Positions 27,377-37,009 of a stretch of DNA of 64,000 bases are shown here, piece after piece. Each line of letters opens with the position of its first letter. The first letter of the stretch is position 1. Under the pieces are notes generated by a model. The model saw only the letters and a list, made by a program, of their open reading frames with translations, was not told where the DNA came from and ran no database searches. The position numbers and the translations under genes were made by a program. Location of the stretch: NCBI RefSeq assembly GCF_900187025.1, contig NZ_LT906478.1, forward strand, positions 976,001 to 1,040,000, given 5' to 3'. Source of the DNA: Listeria ivanovii subsp. ivanovii. Its GTDB lineage: Bacteria; Bacillota; Bacilli; Lactobacillales; Listeriaceae.

Positions 27377-28570
27377 TTGGGTAAGATTGAAGTAGAAGAG
27401 CTAACGAAAATTTTTGGAAAAAAAGCTTCCAAAGCATCTTCTTTACTTTCTCAGGGGAAATCAAAAACAGATATTTTAAAGGAAACAGGGGCGACGATTG
27501 GGGTTAATAAAGCCAGTTTTAGCGTAGAAGAAGGAGAAATTTTCGTTATTATGGGGCTTTCTGGTAGTGGAAAGTCCACGTTAGTACGATTATTGAACCG
27601 TTTAATTGAGCCAACGAGCGGAAAAATTTGGCTAGACGGCAAAGAATTATCAAGTTTAAATAAAAAGGAACTTCTGGAAGTGAGAAGAAAAAGTATGAGT
27701 ATGGTTTTCCAGAACTTTGGACTATTTCCAAATAGAACCATTAATCGCAATGTTGAATATGGTTTAGAAATACAAGGACTTGATAAAGAAGAACGAGAGA
27801 AAAAAGCGGCAGAATCACTTGCTTTAGTAGGTTTGGCTGGTTATGGGGATCAATATCCTTCGCAACTTTCTGGTGGGATGCAGCAACGTGTTGGACTTGC
27901 TCGGGCACTTGCTAATAATCCGGACATTTTACTGATGGATGAAGCTTTCTCAGCACTTGACCCACTTAACCGGAAAGACATGCAAGATCAACTGCTCGAC
28001 TTACAAGATAAAATGAAAAAAACGATTATCTTTATTACCCATGATTTAGATGAAGCCCTTCGAATTGGCGATCACATTATGATTATGCGTGATGGTTCTG
28101 TCGTTCAAACTGGTTCGCCGGAAGATATTTTGGCCCATCCAGCAGATGAATATGTAGAAAAATTCATTGAAGATGTCGATCGCTCTAAAGTTTATACAGC
28201 AAGCAATGTCATGATTCGTCCGGAAATCGTTAATTTTGAAAAAGATGGTCCTCGTGTGGCGCTTAAACGGATGCGTGAAGCGGGAACTTCTAGTGTGTTC
28301 GTTGTGAGACGTAACCGTGAATTAGTCGGTATCGTTCATGCGGCAGATGTATCCAAACTTGTAAAAGAAAATATCACATCGCTTGAGTCGGCTATTCACC
28401 GAGATGTTCCAACTACTGGACCTGATACGCCACTTGCAGAAATTATGGACACCATCTCTACAACGACGATTCCGATTGCTGTAACAGAAGATGGTAAATT
28501 AAAAGGAATTATTATACGTGGGTCAGTTCTGGCCGCGCTTTCTGGAAATGAGGTGAACGTTAATGCCTAA
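27377..28570 (+). CDS. gbuA: glycine betaine ABC transporter ATP-binding protein GbuA
   Basis: A 397-residue ATPase of the betaine porter, which imports glycine betaine for salt and cold tolerance. Walker A GLSGSGKST, signature LSGGMQQRV and Walker B ILLMDEA are present. A pair of CBS domains fills the last 120 residues and is thought to sense ionic strength in OpuA-type transporters. TTG 27377 is the start, with AAAGGGG 8 bases before it. It overlaps gbuB by 8 bases. Confidence 0.95.
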   Translation: MGKIEVEELTKIFGKKASKASSLLSQGKSKTDILKETGATIGVNKASFSVEEGEIFVIMGLSGSGKSTLVRLLNRLIEPTSGKIWLDGKELSSLNKKELLEVRRKSMSMVFQNFGLFPNRTINRNVEYGLEIQGLDKEEREKKAAESLALVGLAGYGDQYPSQLSGGMQQRVGLARALANNPDILLMDEAFSALDPLNRKDMQDQLLDLQDKMKKTIIFITHDLDEALRIGDHIMIMRDGSVVQTGSPEDILAHPADEYVEKFIEDVDRSKVYTASNVMIRPEIVNFEKDGPRVALKRMREAGTSSVFVVRRNRELVGIVHAADVSKLVKENITSLESAIHRDVPTTGPDTPLAEIMDTISTTTIPIAVTEDGKLKGIIIRGSVLAALSGNEVNVNA

Positions 28571-29411
28571 TATTCCAACGATTCCATTAGCTGATTGGAT
28601 TGATAAATTGGTTGATGGCTTGACGCAGTTTGAAGCATTTTTTAATGTGATTACAAATATTATTGGTGGCATTGTTGATGCATTCCAATGGGTATTTGAT
28701 TTAGTTCCACCATGGTTGTTCATTATTCTCTTAGTTGCAGGAACTTTCTGGGTTAACCGTAAAGGCAAAAAATGGGGATTAATTACTTTTGAAATTGTCG
28801 GTTTATTACTTATTTGGAACTTAGACTTCTGGCGCGATATGACGCAAACATTAACACTTGTTTTAACAAGTAGTTTAATTGCGCTTGTAATCGGTGTACC
28901 ACTAGGAATTTGGATGGCCAAAAGTAATATTGTTGAAAGCATCTTTAAACCAGTACTCGATTTCATGCAAACAATGCCAGCCTTTGTATACTTAATTCCT
29001 GCTGTAGCATTTTTTGGAATTGGAATGGTTCCAGGGGTTGTAGCTTCAGTAATTTTCGCAATGCCACCAACTGTTCGGATGACAAATCTTGGTATCCGCC
29101 AAGTATCCACCGAGCTTGTCGAGGCTGCTGATTCCTTTGGTTCCACTCCTTGGCAAAAACTTTGGAAAGTACAATTACCAATGGCGAAATCAACTATGAT
29201 GGCTGGAATTAACCAAAGTATCATGTTAGCTCTTTCGATGGTCGTTATTGCTTCGATGATTGGGGCAATGGGGCTAGGAACACGAGTTTACTTCGCAGTA
29301 GGACGTAATGACGCAGGTGGCGGATTCGTGGCTGGGATTGCGATTGTTATCGTAGCAATCATTCTTGACCGCCTAACACAAGCCTTTAACAAAAAAGCGA
29401 AATCAGAGTAA
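28563..29411 (+). CDS. gbuB: glycine betaine ABC transporter permease GbuB
   Basis: A 282-residue permease with about seven membrane helices. It has the coupling motif EAADSFGSTPWQKLWKVQLP, where the ATPase docks. The start overlaps the end of gbuA (ATG 28563), so translation is coupled. AATGAGGTG precedes it. It forms the membrane channel of the Gbu porter. Confidence 0.95.
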   Translation: MPNIPTIPLADWIDKLVDGLTQFEAFFNVITNIIGGIVDAFQWVFDLVPPWLFIILLVAGTFWVNRKGKKWGLITFEIVGLLLIWNLDFWRDMTQTLTLVLTSSLIALVIGVPLGIWMAKSNIVESIFKPVLDFMQTMPAFVYLIPAVAFFGIGMVPGVVASVIFAMPPTVRMTNLGIRQVSTELVEAADSFGSTPWQKLWKVQLPMAKSTMMAGINQSIMLALSMVVIASMIGAMGLGTRVYFAVGRNDAGGGFVAGIAIVIVAIILDRLTQAFNKKAKSE

Positions 29412-29424
29412 GGAGGAGAAACGT

Positions 29425-30327
29425 TTGCTAAAAAAAATAATCACCACAGCTACGCTTGTCATGCTAGTTTTCACATTGGCTGCATGCGGAACAACACTTG
29501 CTCCTTATGACGCGAAAAAAGATTTAGGTGAACAAATCAATTATACAATTACTGGAATTGATGCAGGAGCAGGAATCATGCTTGCAACACAAAATGCCAT
29601 TAAAGATTATCATTTAGATGATGACAATTGGCAATTACAAACAAGTTCCACTGCTGCCATGACAAGTACGCTTCAAAAAGCAATGAAAGATAAGCGGCCG
29701 ATTGTTGTGACTGGTTGGACACCACACTGGATGTTTACTAAATTTGATTTGAAGTTTTTAGATGATCCCAAAAACGTTTATGGTAATGCCGAAAATATTC
29801 ATACCATTGTTCGTAAAGGCTTGAAAGAAGACAAACCTTCCGCGTATAAGGTATTAGATAATTTCTTCTGGACTGCAGAAGATATGTCAGAAGTAATGCT
29901 TGAAGTCAATGACGGGGTTGATCCTGAAGAAGCGGCTAAAAAATGGGTTAAAAATAATCCAGATAAAGTAGCCAAGTGGACCGATGGCGTGAAAAAAGTT
30001 GATGGCGATGAAATCAAACTTACTTATGTAGCTTGGGATTCCGAAATTGCTTCTACTAATGTCGTTGCCGAAACATTAAGACAAGTCGGTTACGAAACGA
30101 CTATTCAAGCAATGGAAATTCAACCAATGTGGGCATCCGTTGCAACGGATGCCGCTGATGGAATGGTCGCTGCTTGGCTTCCAAATACCTCTGGAATCTA
30201 TTATAAAGATTACAAAGGAAAATTTGAAGACTTAGGAGCTAATCTCAAAGGCGCAAAAATTGGCCTAGCAGTTCCAAAATATATGACTAACATCAACTCC
30301 ATTGAAGATTTAAAAACGAGTAAATAG
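29425..30327 (+). CDS. gbuC: glycine betaine-binding lipoprotein GbuC
   Basis: A 300-residue substrate-binding lipoprotein. The signal peptide ends in the lipobox LAAC with Cys21, which is lipid-anchored outside the membrane. The OpuAC-type domain has aromatic residues suited to betaine, such as GWTPHWMF. TTG 29425 follows AGGAGGAG by about 6 bases. It is the last gene of gbuABC. Confidence 0.95.
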   Translation: MLKKIITTATLVMLVFTLAACGTTLAPYDAKKDLGEQINYTITGIDAGAGIMLATQNAIKDYHLDDDNWQLQTSSTAAMTSTLQKAMKDKRPIVVTGWTPHWMFTKFDLKFLDDPKNVYGNAENIHTIVRKGLKEDKPSAYKVLDNFFWTAEDMSEVMLEVNDGVDPEEAAKKWVKNNPDKVAKWTDGVKKVDGDEIKLTYVAWDSEIASTNVVAETLRQVGYETTIQAMEIQPMWASVATDAADGMVAAWLPNTSGIYYKDYKGKFEDLGANLKGAKIGLAVPKYMTNINSIEDLKTSK

Positions 30328-30338
30328 TAAGTGGAAAA

Positions 30339-30401
30339 TGGCATGAAGAAGTTCAAGTGAACAGGTAACTGTTTATTAGATACTTTCTCCGTGCCTTTTC
30401 T
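30339..30401 (+). terminator. terminator of gbuABC
   Basis: GGCATGAAGAA pairs with TTCTCCGTGCC (one mismatch, one wobble) across a long loop, followed by a T-rich tract. Confidence 0.55.
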
Positions 30402-30454
30402 TCTTAAAAAAGGTACAATGATAGTCAAAATAACTGCTATCGGGAGGCAAAGAA

Positions 30455-30946
30455 ATGATAAAGAATATTTTTCAAAAAACAAAAGTAGAAGGTCTATATG
30501 CGCATGTTGATGGACAGTTAATTTCGTTAGAAGAAGTACCTGATCCAGTATTTAACCAAAAAATGATGGGTGAAGGTATCGCAATTAAGCCAGAAACAGG
30601 AACCATTGTAGCACCAGCAGATGGAAAAATTATTCAACTAGCTGAAACAAAACATGCTTTTGGAATTCGTACAGCTTTGGGGCAAGAAATCCTTGTACAT
30701 ATCGGTTTAGAGACAGTTGCGCTAAACGGAGAAGGCTTCAATGTCTTAGTCAAAGTAGGTGACAAAGTAAAAAAAGGACAGCCTGTTGTGGAAGCAGATA
30801 TTGATTTTATTCAAAAAAATGCGGCAAGTACAGTCATTCCAATGGTAATAACGAATAGTTCAGAAGGCAAATATAATTTTGAATTCAAAAATGAGGCTGC
30901 TACAAAAGCAGGAAAAACAGAAGTAATGATAACGACTTTGAAATAA
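30455..30946 (+). CDS. orphan PTS glucose-type EIIA protein
   Basis: A 163-residue stand-alone EIIA of the glucose (Crr) type. The phosphorylation His is in LVHIGLETVAL, and a second conserved His lies in ETKHAFGIR. It accepts phosphate from HPr. No EIIB or EIIC is adjacent, so it must serve permeases elsewhere or have a regulatory role. GGGAGG precedes ATG 30455. It is monocistronic by spacing. Confidence 0.92.
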   Translation: MIKNIFQKTKVEGLYAHVDGQLISLEEVPDPVFNQKMMGEGIAIKPETGTIVAPADGKIIQLAETKHAFGIRTALGQEILVHIGLETVALNGEGFNVLVKVGDKVKKGQPVVEADIDFIQKNAASTVIPMVITNSSEGKYNFEFKNEAATKAGKTEVMITTLK

Positions 30947-31067
30947 AACGAATCTAACTTGAAAAATCTGTGAATTAGTTCTTTGGAATTCATGGGTTTT
31001 TTAGTATTCATTTTTACACTAAAAGGGTAAAATGAAGGTAATTAGTTATGAAAAGGAGCGAAATAAT

Positions 31068-31763
31068 ATGTTAGAAGTAATAGTTCAAAATCCACGTGAT
31101 GCTTATTTAGCAGAGAAATATGGCGCGAATCGGATGGAGGTTGTTTCAGCGATTAGTGAAGGTGGTTTAACTCCTAGTTACGGGGCGATAAAGGAAATTG
31201 TTCGCACATCGAAATTACCTGCGATGATGATGATTCGCCCACACAGTTTTTCTTTCGTCTATGATGAAACAGCTAGAATTGTGATGGAACGAGATATTGA
31301 ACTTGCAAAAGAATTAGGCGTGCTGGGGATTGTTTATGGGGGAATCACAGCAGAAGGAACCATTGACCAAGAACTCCTAGAAAAAGTGATTAGCTGGAAA
31401 GGCGATTTAGAGCTTACTTTTCATCGTGCACTCGAAGCAACTAGAGATATCGAGGCAAGCTACCAAGTGTTACGTACATATGGGAAAGACATCAACCAAT
31501 TATTAACATCTGGCGGAACAGATAGCGCACTTGATTCATTGCCTCGACTGAAAAAATGGATTCAAGATAGCAAAGAAAATCCAGATTCATTCCAAATCTT
31601 GGTTGGAAGTGGTGTAAAACCTGATAATATAGCGACATTCCAAGCCGTGTTAAATCATACAGATTACCATGTAGGAAGTGCAGCAAGGGATGCGAACGAT
31701 TTTTCTAAAGATATATTAGAAGAAAGTATTCATACATTACAGCAAGAAATAAACCAAGGTTGA
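31068..31763 (+). CDS. cutC: CutC family protein
   Basis: A 231-residue TIM-barrel protein of the CutC family (LEVIVQNPRDAYLAEKYGANRME at the N-terminus in parts; MMIRPHSFSF). The family was named for copper tolerance in E. coli, but later work questions that role and the real reaction is uncertain. ATG 31068 follows AAAGGAG; the earlier ATG at 31032 has none. Confidence 0.88.
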   Translation: MLEVIVQNPRDAYLAEKYGANRMEVVSAISEGGLTPSYGAIKEIVRTSKLPAMMMIRPHSFSFVYDETARIVMERDIELAKELGVLGIVYGGITAEGTIDQELLEKVISWKGDLELTFHRALEATRDIEASYQVLRTYGKDINQLLTSGGTDSALDSLPRLKKWIQDSKENPDSFQILVGSGVKPDNIATFQAVLNHTDYHVGSAARDANDFSKDILEESIHTLQQEINQG

Positions 31764-31843
31764 TTACTTAAAGCAGCTAGCCTTAGACGTTTAGATACGC
31801 TATAATGAAACAAGACTATTCTTCAAGAAAAGGTGGAAAAAAA

Positions 31844-32716
31844 GTGAATAACTATATTGGCAAAAGCCAAGTAATGAATGTAAAAGAAATCCAAGAAACA
31901 GGTTGGCTCCTTGAGAAGGACAACATAACTGTTTTTTTACCAAAATCAAATACACATGAAACAGAACTTGCTGCCGGTGAAGAAGTGACAGTATTTATTT
32001 TTGTGGATTATGACCGTGAAATTGCAGCTACAACTATTATTCCTAAAATTCAAGTTGGACATTACGGCTGGGGAACTGTTACCGAAGTGCGAAAACATTT
32101 AGGTGTTTTTGTTGATATTGGCATCGAAAAAGATGTCGTGGTATCGTTGGATGACTTACCAGCTCTCCCACATTTATGGCCAAAAAAAGAAGACCGCTTA
32201 ATGATTGCGCTTCGTGTCGATGAAGAAAATCGAATTTGGGGTGTTCTTGCAGAAGAAGAACAGTTCCGTGCGATTGCTGTTCGAGCAGAAGAAAGCTTAT
32301 TTAATCAAAATATCGAAGGAACGATTTACCGTTTGCTCAAAGTAGGCTCCTTTGTTTTCACAGATGATTTTCATATTGGCTTTATTCATGAAAGTGAGCG
32401 AACTTCAGAACCAAGAATGGGCGAACGTGTGAAAGCGCGTGTTATTGCTGTAAAATCAGATGGATCGCTTAACTTATCGCTTCGTGGTAGAGCACATGAA
32501 GTACTAAATGATGATGCTGAAATGATCTTAACATATTTGCGTAGCGTTGGCGGAGAAATGCCATTTGGTGACAAGTCCGACCCAGACGCGATTCGTGCCA
32601 AATTTGGTATTAGCAAAGCACAGTTCAAACGAGCAATCGGTACACTTTTAAAAGCAAGACGCATTACGCAAGAAGATGGAGTTATTACTAAAATCACCGA
32701 AGAAGCATCCGACTAA
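31844..32716 (+). CDS. cvfB: S1-like RNA-binding protein CvfB
   Basis: A 290-residue protein made of S1-like OB domains followed by a C-terminal winged helix (FGISKAQFKRAIGTLLKA). It matches CvfB/YitL, an RNA-binding regulator that affects virulence gene expression in S. aureus. GTG 31844 follows AAGGTGG by about 7 bases; an upstream ATG at 31805 is not supported. TATAAT at 31801 may be its -10 box. Confidence 0.87.
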   Translation: MNNYIGKSQVMNVKEIQETGWLLEKDNITVFLPKSNTHETELAAGEEVTVFIFVDYDREIAATTIIPKIQVGHYGWGTVTEVRKHLGVFVDIGIEKDVVVSLDDLPALPHLWPKKEDRLMIALRVDEENRIWGVLAEEEQFRAIAVRAEESLFNQNIEGTIYRLLKVGSFVFTDDFHIGFIHESERTSEPRMGERVKARVIAVKSDGSLNLSLRGRAHEVLNDDAEMILTYLRSVGGEMPFGDKSDPDAIRAKFGISKAQFKRAIGTLLKARRITQEDGVITKITEEASD

Positions 32717-32746
32717 AGTAGTAGTGGATGTTCCAACTAGCGCGGT

Positions 32747-32776
32747 TTGTTTCATTTCACAAATACTCGCTATAAT
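32747..32776 (+). promoter_or_regulatory. promoter of liaFSR
   Basis: TTGTTT and TATAAT are spaced by 18 bases. I see no clear LiaR operator. Confidence 0.5.
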
Positions 32777-32852
32777 AAATACAGCATGTACAAAGTAGCG
32801 CAAACAAGAGAAATAACTTTGTCTAAAGATTGACTTAAGGAGGTGTGTCAGC

Positions 32853-33566
32853 TTGAAAAAAATGGAAAGCTCGGTTGTTTTTGTATTCTTAATTGCGATT
32901 ATTGTTGGTGTTGGACTTGAAATGTTATTCCAGTGGGAGTTGCTTATTCTGTTTGCACTTGGAATATTTTTCATCTTTACATCTAGAAAAGCTAGCGCAA
33001 CGAAAAAAAGCGCTAGAAACTCATTATTTATTGGGATTGTATTTATCATTATTGCTGTCCTTTTAACAACCACCTTTAAAATTGGGCTAGTAGTTGCGGG
33101 GATTTATGCAATTATCCATTATGTAAGTCGAAAGCGGGCCCCCCAATTATTGATGTTAAAAGTAAGAGAACCGGACAGTAAGCTAGACCGGACGGACAAA
33201 TTTATTCGTAATCAGTGGTTTGGTAATCAACGAATCCTTGATTTAGTCTATGAATGGGATGATATTAACATTCAGACGGGGATTGGAGATACGATTCTCG
33301 ATTTAGGTAATACCGTTCTCCCGACTGGTGAAAGTGTCATTATGATTCGTAGTGTCTCAGGGAAAATTCGGTTACTCGTGCCATTCGATATAGGTATTTG
33401 TATTGAGCACTCAGCCATTTTCGGAAATATTCAATATGATAAAGAAAGCACCTCTATTCAAAATAATAGTATTAAAGTATACTCGGATAATTATGAAAGT
33501 TCGGCTCGTAAAGTAAAAATAATGACTTCTGTAATCTTTGGAGACTTAGAGGTGATTCGACTATGA
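32853..33566 (+). CDS. liaF: envelope stress negative regulator LiaF
   Basis: A 237-residue protein with three to four N-terminal membrane helices and a C-terminal LiaF (DUF2154) beta domain with DTILDLGNTVLPTGES. LiaF inhibits the kinase LiaS in the absence of cell-wall stress. TTG 32853 is the start, with AAGGAGGTG 7 bases upstream. It overlaps liaS by 4 bases. The three genes liaFSR and the following ktrC-like gene are tightly packed. Confidence 0.93.
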   Translation: MKKMESSVVFVFLIAIIVGVGLEMLFQWELLILFALGIFFIFTSRKASATKKSARNSLFIGIVFIIIAVLLTTTFKIGLVVAGIYAIIHYVSRKRAPQLLMLKVREPDSKLDRTDKFIRNQWFGNQRILDLVYEWDDINIQTGIGDTILDLGNTVLPTGESVIMIRSVSGKIRLLVPFDIGICIEHSAIFGNIQYDKESTSIQNNSIKVYSDNYESSARKVKIMTSVIFGDLEVIRL

Positions 33567-34621
33567 GTTTCTCTAGAGTAATGATGGTAGTTTGCTCAGG
33601 GTTACTACTTATAGCATCTATTATTGGGACGGTAGGCTATTACTTTTTTAGTGAAGGTTCTTGGTATAAAATTTTAATCGAACAGAAGATTTTTTATATC
33701 CCTTTTGTTGTCTTCGTCCCAATAACCGCGATTTCAGTAGGTTTAATCATTGGCGGTTTGTTAGGCTATTTTATCAAGCAAAAGTTTGAGTCGATTGATT
33801 TTTCTATCCGATTACTTGGACAAGGTGACTTAGAAAAAAAGATTACGAGCGAAGAAGACGAAAACTTCATCGAGGTGCAGCAAGTATATAAGCAGATTGA
33901 CCGTTTACGTGATAAAATGAAAGCACAAACAATTTTAACGCAAAAATTAGCAAGCGAACGTGCTGAATCCTCAGGTCAAACGAAAGAGGCTATTTTGTCA
34001 GAAGAACGACACCGGATTGCGCGCGAATTACATGATTCTGTCAGCCAACAATTGTTTGCGGCAATGATGCTTTTATCCGCATTAAATGAACAAAGTGAAA
34101 AAAGTGCAACTAAAGCAATGCAAAAGCAATTGAAAATGGTTGAATCTATCGTGAATGAATCACAATCGGAAATGCGCGCTTTGCTTCTTCACCTACGTCC
34201 AACTCAACTTGAGGGTAAATCACTTAAAACAGGAATTGAACAATTATTAAAAGAATTAACAACCAAATTACCAATCGAAGTAGATTGGCAAATTGAAGAT
34301 ATTAGTTTGCAAAAGGGCATTGAAGACCACTTGTTTCGCATCGTTCAAGAGTTATTATCCAACACACTACGCCACTCTAAAGCAAAGCTACTTGAGGTTC
34401 GCTTAGTAACAATGGATAACTTAGCCGTTATGAAAGTCGTGGATGACGGTGTCGGTTTCGATATGGATAATGTGCGACAAGGCTCTTATGGTTTACAAAA
34501 TATGCGTGAAAGAGTTGCTGAATTTGGCGGTACCATCAAAATAATTAGTTTCCCCGGTAGAGGAACTAGTGTAGAAATAAAAATCCCACTTGTTGCGAAA
34601 AAGGACGTGGAAAGCGAATGA
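33563..34621 (+). CDS. liaS: sensor histidine kinase LiaS
   Basis: A 352-residue kinase of the NarL-partner (HisKA_3) type. Two membrane helices and a HAMP-like linker precede the phospho-His in [11 protein letters not shown], His157. The ATPase has DDGVGF and the G-rich [12 protein letters not shown]. The short extracellular loop marks it as an intramembrane-sensing kinase of lipid II-targeting stress. It overlaps liaF and liaR by 4 bases each. Confidence 0.94.
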   Translation: MSFSRVMMVVCSGLLLIASIIGTVGYYFFSEGSWYKILIEQKIFYIPFVVFVPITAISVGLIIGGLLGYFIKQKFESIDFSIRLLGQGDLEKKITSEEDENFIEVQQVYKQIDRLRDKMKAQTILTQKLASERAESSGQTKEAILSEERHRIARELHDSVSQQLFAAMMLLSALNEQSEKSATKAMQKQLKMVESIVNESQSEMRALLLHLRPTQLEGKSLKTGIEQLLKELTTKLPIEVDWQIEDISLQKGIEDHLFRIVQELLSNTLRHSKAKLLEVRLVTMDNLAVMKVVDDGVGFDMDNVRQGSYGLQNMRERVAEFGGTIKIISFPGRGTSVEIKIPLVAKKDVESE

Positions 34622-35256
34622 TAAAAGTATTACTAGTAGATGATCACGAAATGGTACGTATAGGTGTCTCAGCTTATCTTTCTGTGCAAGATGACATGGA
34701 AGTAGTCGGTGAGGCAGAAAATGGACGAGAAGGTGCGGACATGGCTTTAGAATTACGTCCAGATATTATCTTAATGGATTTAGTTATGGATGAAATGGAT
34801 GGCATTGAAGCTACCAAAGAAATTATGCAAAACTGGAAAGAAGCTAAAATTATTATTGTCACAAGTTTTATTGATGATGAAAAAGTGTATCCAGCTCTTG
34901 AAGCAGGTGCAAGTAGTTATATGTTAAAAACATCTACTGCAAGCGAAATTGCTGATGCGATTCGTGCTACATACGGCGGAGATTCTGTACTTGAACCAGA
35001 AGTAACGGGCAAAATGATGCAACGTTTAACCGCTAAACCAGAAAAAAACTTACACGATGATTTAACAAATCGTGAAAATGAAATTCTACTACTGATTGCG
35101 GAAGGGAAATCTAATCAAGAAATCGCTGATGAACTTTTCATTACACTTAAAACAGTAAAAACACACGTAAGTAACATTTTATCTAAGTTAGATGTACAAG
35201 ATCGTACGCAAGCTGCAATCTACGCATTTAAACATGACTTAGTCGAGAAAAAGTAA
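34618..35256 (+). CDS. liaR: response regulator LiaR
   Basis: A 212-residue NarL-family regulator. The receiver domain has Asp54 in ILMDLVM as phosphate acceptor, and the C-terminal LuxR-type helix-turn-helix begins at LTNREN. In Listeria and Bacillus it activates envelope protection genes. The ATG overlaps the liaS stop. Confidence 0.95.
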   Translation: MIKVLLVDDHEMVRIGVSAYLSVQDDMEVVGEAENGREGADMALELRPDIILMDLVMDEMDGIEATKEIMQNWKEAKIIIVTSFIDDEKVYPALEAGASSYMLKTSTASEIADAIRATYGGDSVLEPEVTGKMMQRLTAKPEKNLHDDLTNRENEILLLIAEGKSNQEIADELFITLKTVKTHVSNILSKLDVQDRTQAAIYAFKHDLVEKK

Positions 35257-35273
35257 CAAGGAGGTAGCTTTAC

Positions 35274-35933
35274 ATGAAAGAAGGATTTGCAGTCATCGGT
35301 CTTGGAAGATTTGGCGGAAGTATTTGCCGTTCATTAGTAGAGCAAGGGATGGAAGTACTTGCGATTGACTCTGATGAAGAAAGAGTCAATGAGTATATGT
35401 CGATTGCAACACATGCAGTTATCGCCAATTCAACAGATGAAAATGCCCTGCGTCAATTAGGAATTCGTAATTTTGAGCATGTGATTGTCGCTATTGGGGA
35501 AGATATTCAGTCAAGTATTTTGACCACGCTTATTTTAAAAGAAATGGGAGTGAAATACGTTACCGCAAAAGCAACCAATGATAAGCATGCCAAACTATTA
35601 GACAAAATTGGTGCTGACCGAGTAGTTCATCCTGAACGAGATATGGGACGACGGATTGCTCACTATATTGTTTCTAAAAATATGCTAGATTATCTAGAAC
35701 TTTCTGATGAATATAGTTTAGTTGAGATTTCTGTGTCTGATCCACGCTTCCTTGGGAAAAGTCTTGTTGATTTAGATTTCCGTAATTCTTTTGGTGTTAA
35801 TATCGTTGGTATCAAAAAAGATAAACAAATGATTATTACGCCAGAAGCAAATGATGTTCTTCATGAAGGGGATATTTTAATTGTCATCGGTTCTGATGAT
35901 GATATTGAGCGACTACAAGAAAAAATTCAATAA
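35274..35933 (+). CDS. ktrC: potassium channel regulatory subunit KtrC (RCK domain)
   Basis: A 219-residue cytosolic RCK/TrkA protein. The Rossmann motif IGLGRFGGSICRSL is at residues 8-21. The RCK_C domain after residue 135 binds c-di-AMP in KtrA/KtrC proteins of Bacillota. It gates a KtrB/KtrD pore; the ktrD gene of this window is 27 kb upstream. AAGGAGGTAG precedes the ATG, and the gap after liaR is only 17 bases, so it is transcribed with liaFSR. Confidence 0.92.
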   Translation: MKEGFAVIGLGRFGGSICRSLVEQGMEVLAIDSDEERVNEYMSIATHAVIANSTDENALRQLGIRNFEHVIVAIGEDIQSSILTTLILKEMGVKYVTAKATNDKHAKLLDKIGADRVVHPERDMGRRIAHYIVSKNMLDYLELSDEYSLVEISVSDPRFLGKSLVDLDFRNSFGVNIVGIKKDKQMIITPEANDVLHEGDILIVIGSDDDIERLQEKIQ

Positions 35934-35938
35934 TAAAT

Positions 35939-35996
35939 AAACCTCAGTAATATATTGTGATGTTTGGCTAAATCCTTTATATTTCTAAGGTTTTTT
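35939..35996 (+). terminator. terminator of liaFSR-ktrC
   Basis: The long imperfect stem AAACCTcAGtAATATA/TATATTtCTaAGGTTT is followed by T6. Confidence 0.7.
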
Positions 35997-36016
35997 ATTG
36001 TGGGTGTTGCTCATAC

Positions 36017-36045
36017 TTGCTATCTAGCCGTTTCTTTTCTATTAT
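36017..36045 (+). promoter_or_regulatory. promoter of the FUSC gene pair
   Basis: TTGCTA and TATTAT are spaced by 17 bases. Confidence 0.6.
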
Positions 36046-36088
36046 AGTTACAATGACTTAAATTGGTAAATGGAAAGAGGGGGGAATA

Positions 36089-37009
36089 ATGAAAAAATTT
36101 TTACTCGACAAAATTGGGGCACGTGGGCTTATCCAAATGTTGCAAGTCTTTATATTTGCCAGTATTTGTGTAGTAGTTCATACGGTTATTTTTCCTGATT
36201 TAGCAGGGGTATTACCTATTGTTGTTTTAGTAGGGGTCCTCTCGATGCAACCTACATATGCAATAACTCGAAAAGCACTTCCAAAAATTGCGTTAGCTTT
36301 TACTCTAGCATGTGTTTTTGTCATAATTAGTACTTTTTTATTCCCAATAAATGTATATATTTATTATCTTGTAATGATTGTAGTATTGCTTGCAGTAAAC
36401 TTTATTATGCCGCAAAAATATATGGTGATGACGCTTGCAATTGGGACGGCTCTTTATTTTCTTGGAACAGAAGATTTACCTATGCCATTATATACGATGA
36501 TTATTGTCGCTCTGGCGGATGTGTTTTTCTTTTTCATCCTTGTTCGATTAGTTGTGAAGTATGTGCACTTACCACTTGAAAAAACGATTCAAACAATTAT
36601 GAAACAATTAATGGGTCTATTCGAAAAGGAAATAGAAAGTGTGTTTAAAGATAACGGTAGATTTATTACAAAACCACTTTATAGTATCTTTGTCCAATCG
36701 CAAATGTTTATTAAAGAGTATAGCGTTAGTAAAAAAGCAAATCCACGCCATGTGGAGTTATATCAAAACTTATTGCCCAGTTATTTAGCACTCTTTTTTC
36801 ATATTCAAACAATTGAAGACATTGGAAGAGCAGGTTTATCAGCAGAAGCAAAACAGGCACTTCTACAAATTAACATCCCAGTTTCGCATGAGATTGATGA
36901 AAAAGATGTTGATCCTGTTGTCTCTTTTCATGTTAAAAAAATTGTTGAAAGCTTTCAAACTATCCAACGTGGTATGGCTGAACTATCGCAAGGAGGGAGC
37001 GAAAAATGA
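36089..37009 (+). CDS. FUSC/aromatic acid exporter-like membrane protein, first subunit
   Basis: A 306-residue protein with six or so membrane helices in its first 160 residues, then a helical cytoplasmic domain. The pattern is that of FUSC/ArAE (DUF939) transporters. The next gene encodes a second protein of the same architecture. They overlap by 4 bases, so they probably form a heteromeric efflux complex. AGAGGGGGG precedes ATG 36089. No substrate can be named. Confidence 0.75.
   Translation: MKKFLLDKIGARGLIQMLQVFIFASICVVVHTVIFPDLAGVLPIVVLVGVLSMQPTYAITRKALPKIALAFTLACVFVIISTFLFPINVYIYYLVMIVVLLAVNFIMPQKYMVMTLAIGTALYFLGTEDLPMPLYTMIIVALADVFFFFILVRLVVKYVHLPLEKTIQTIMKQLMGLFEKEIESVFKDNGRFITKPLYSIFVQSQMFIKEYSVSKKANPRHVELYQNLLPSYLALFFHIQTIEDIGRAGLSAEAKQALLQINIPVSHEIDEKDVDPVVSFHVKKIVESFQTIQRGMAELSQGGSEK

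Noticed and set aside
28523-29224. Minus-strand open frame of 233 codons opposite gbuB
   Set aside because: It is a shadow of the gbuB reading frame; gbuB has clear family motifs and operon overlap.
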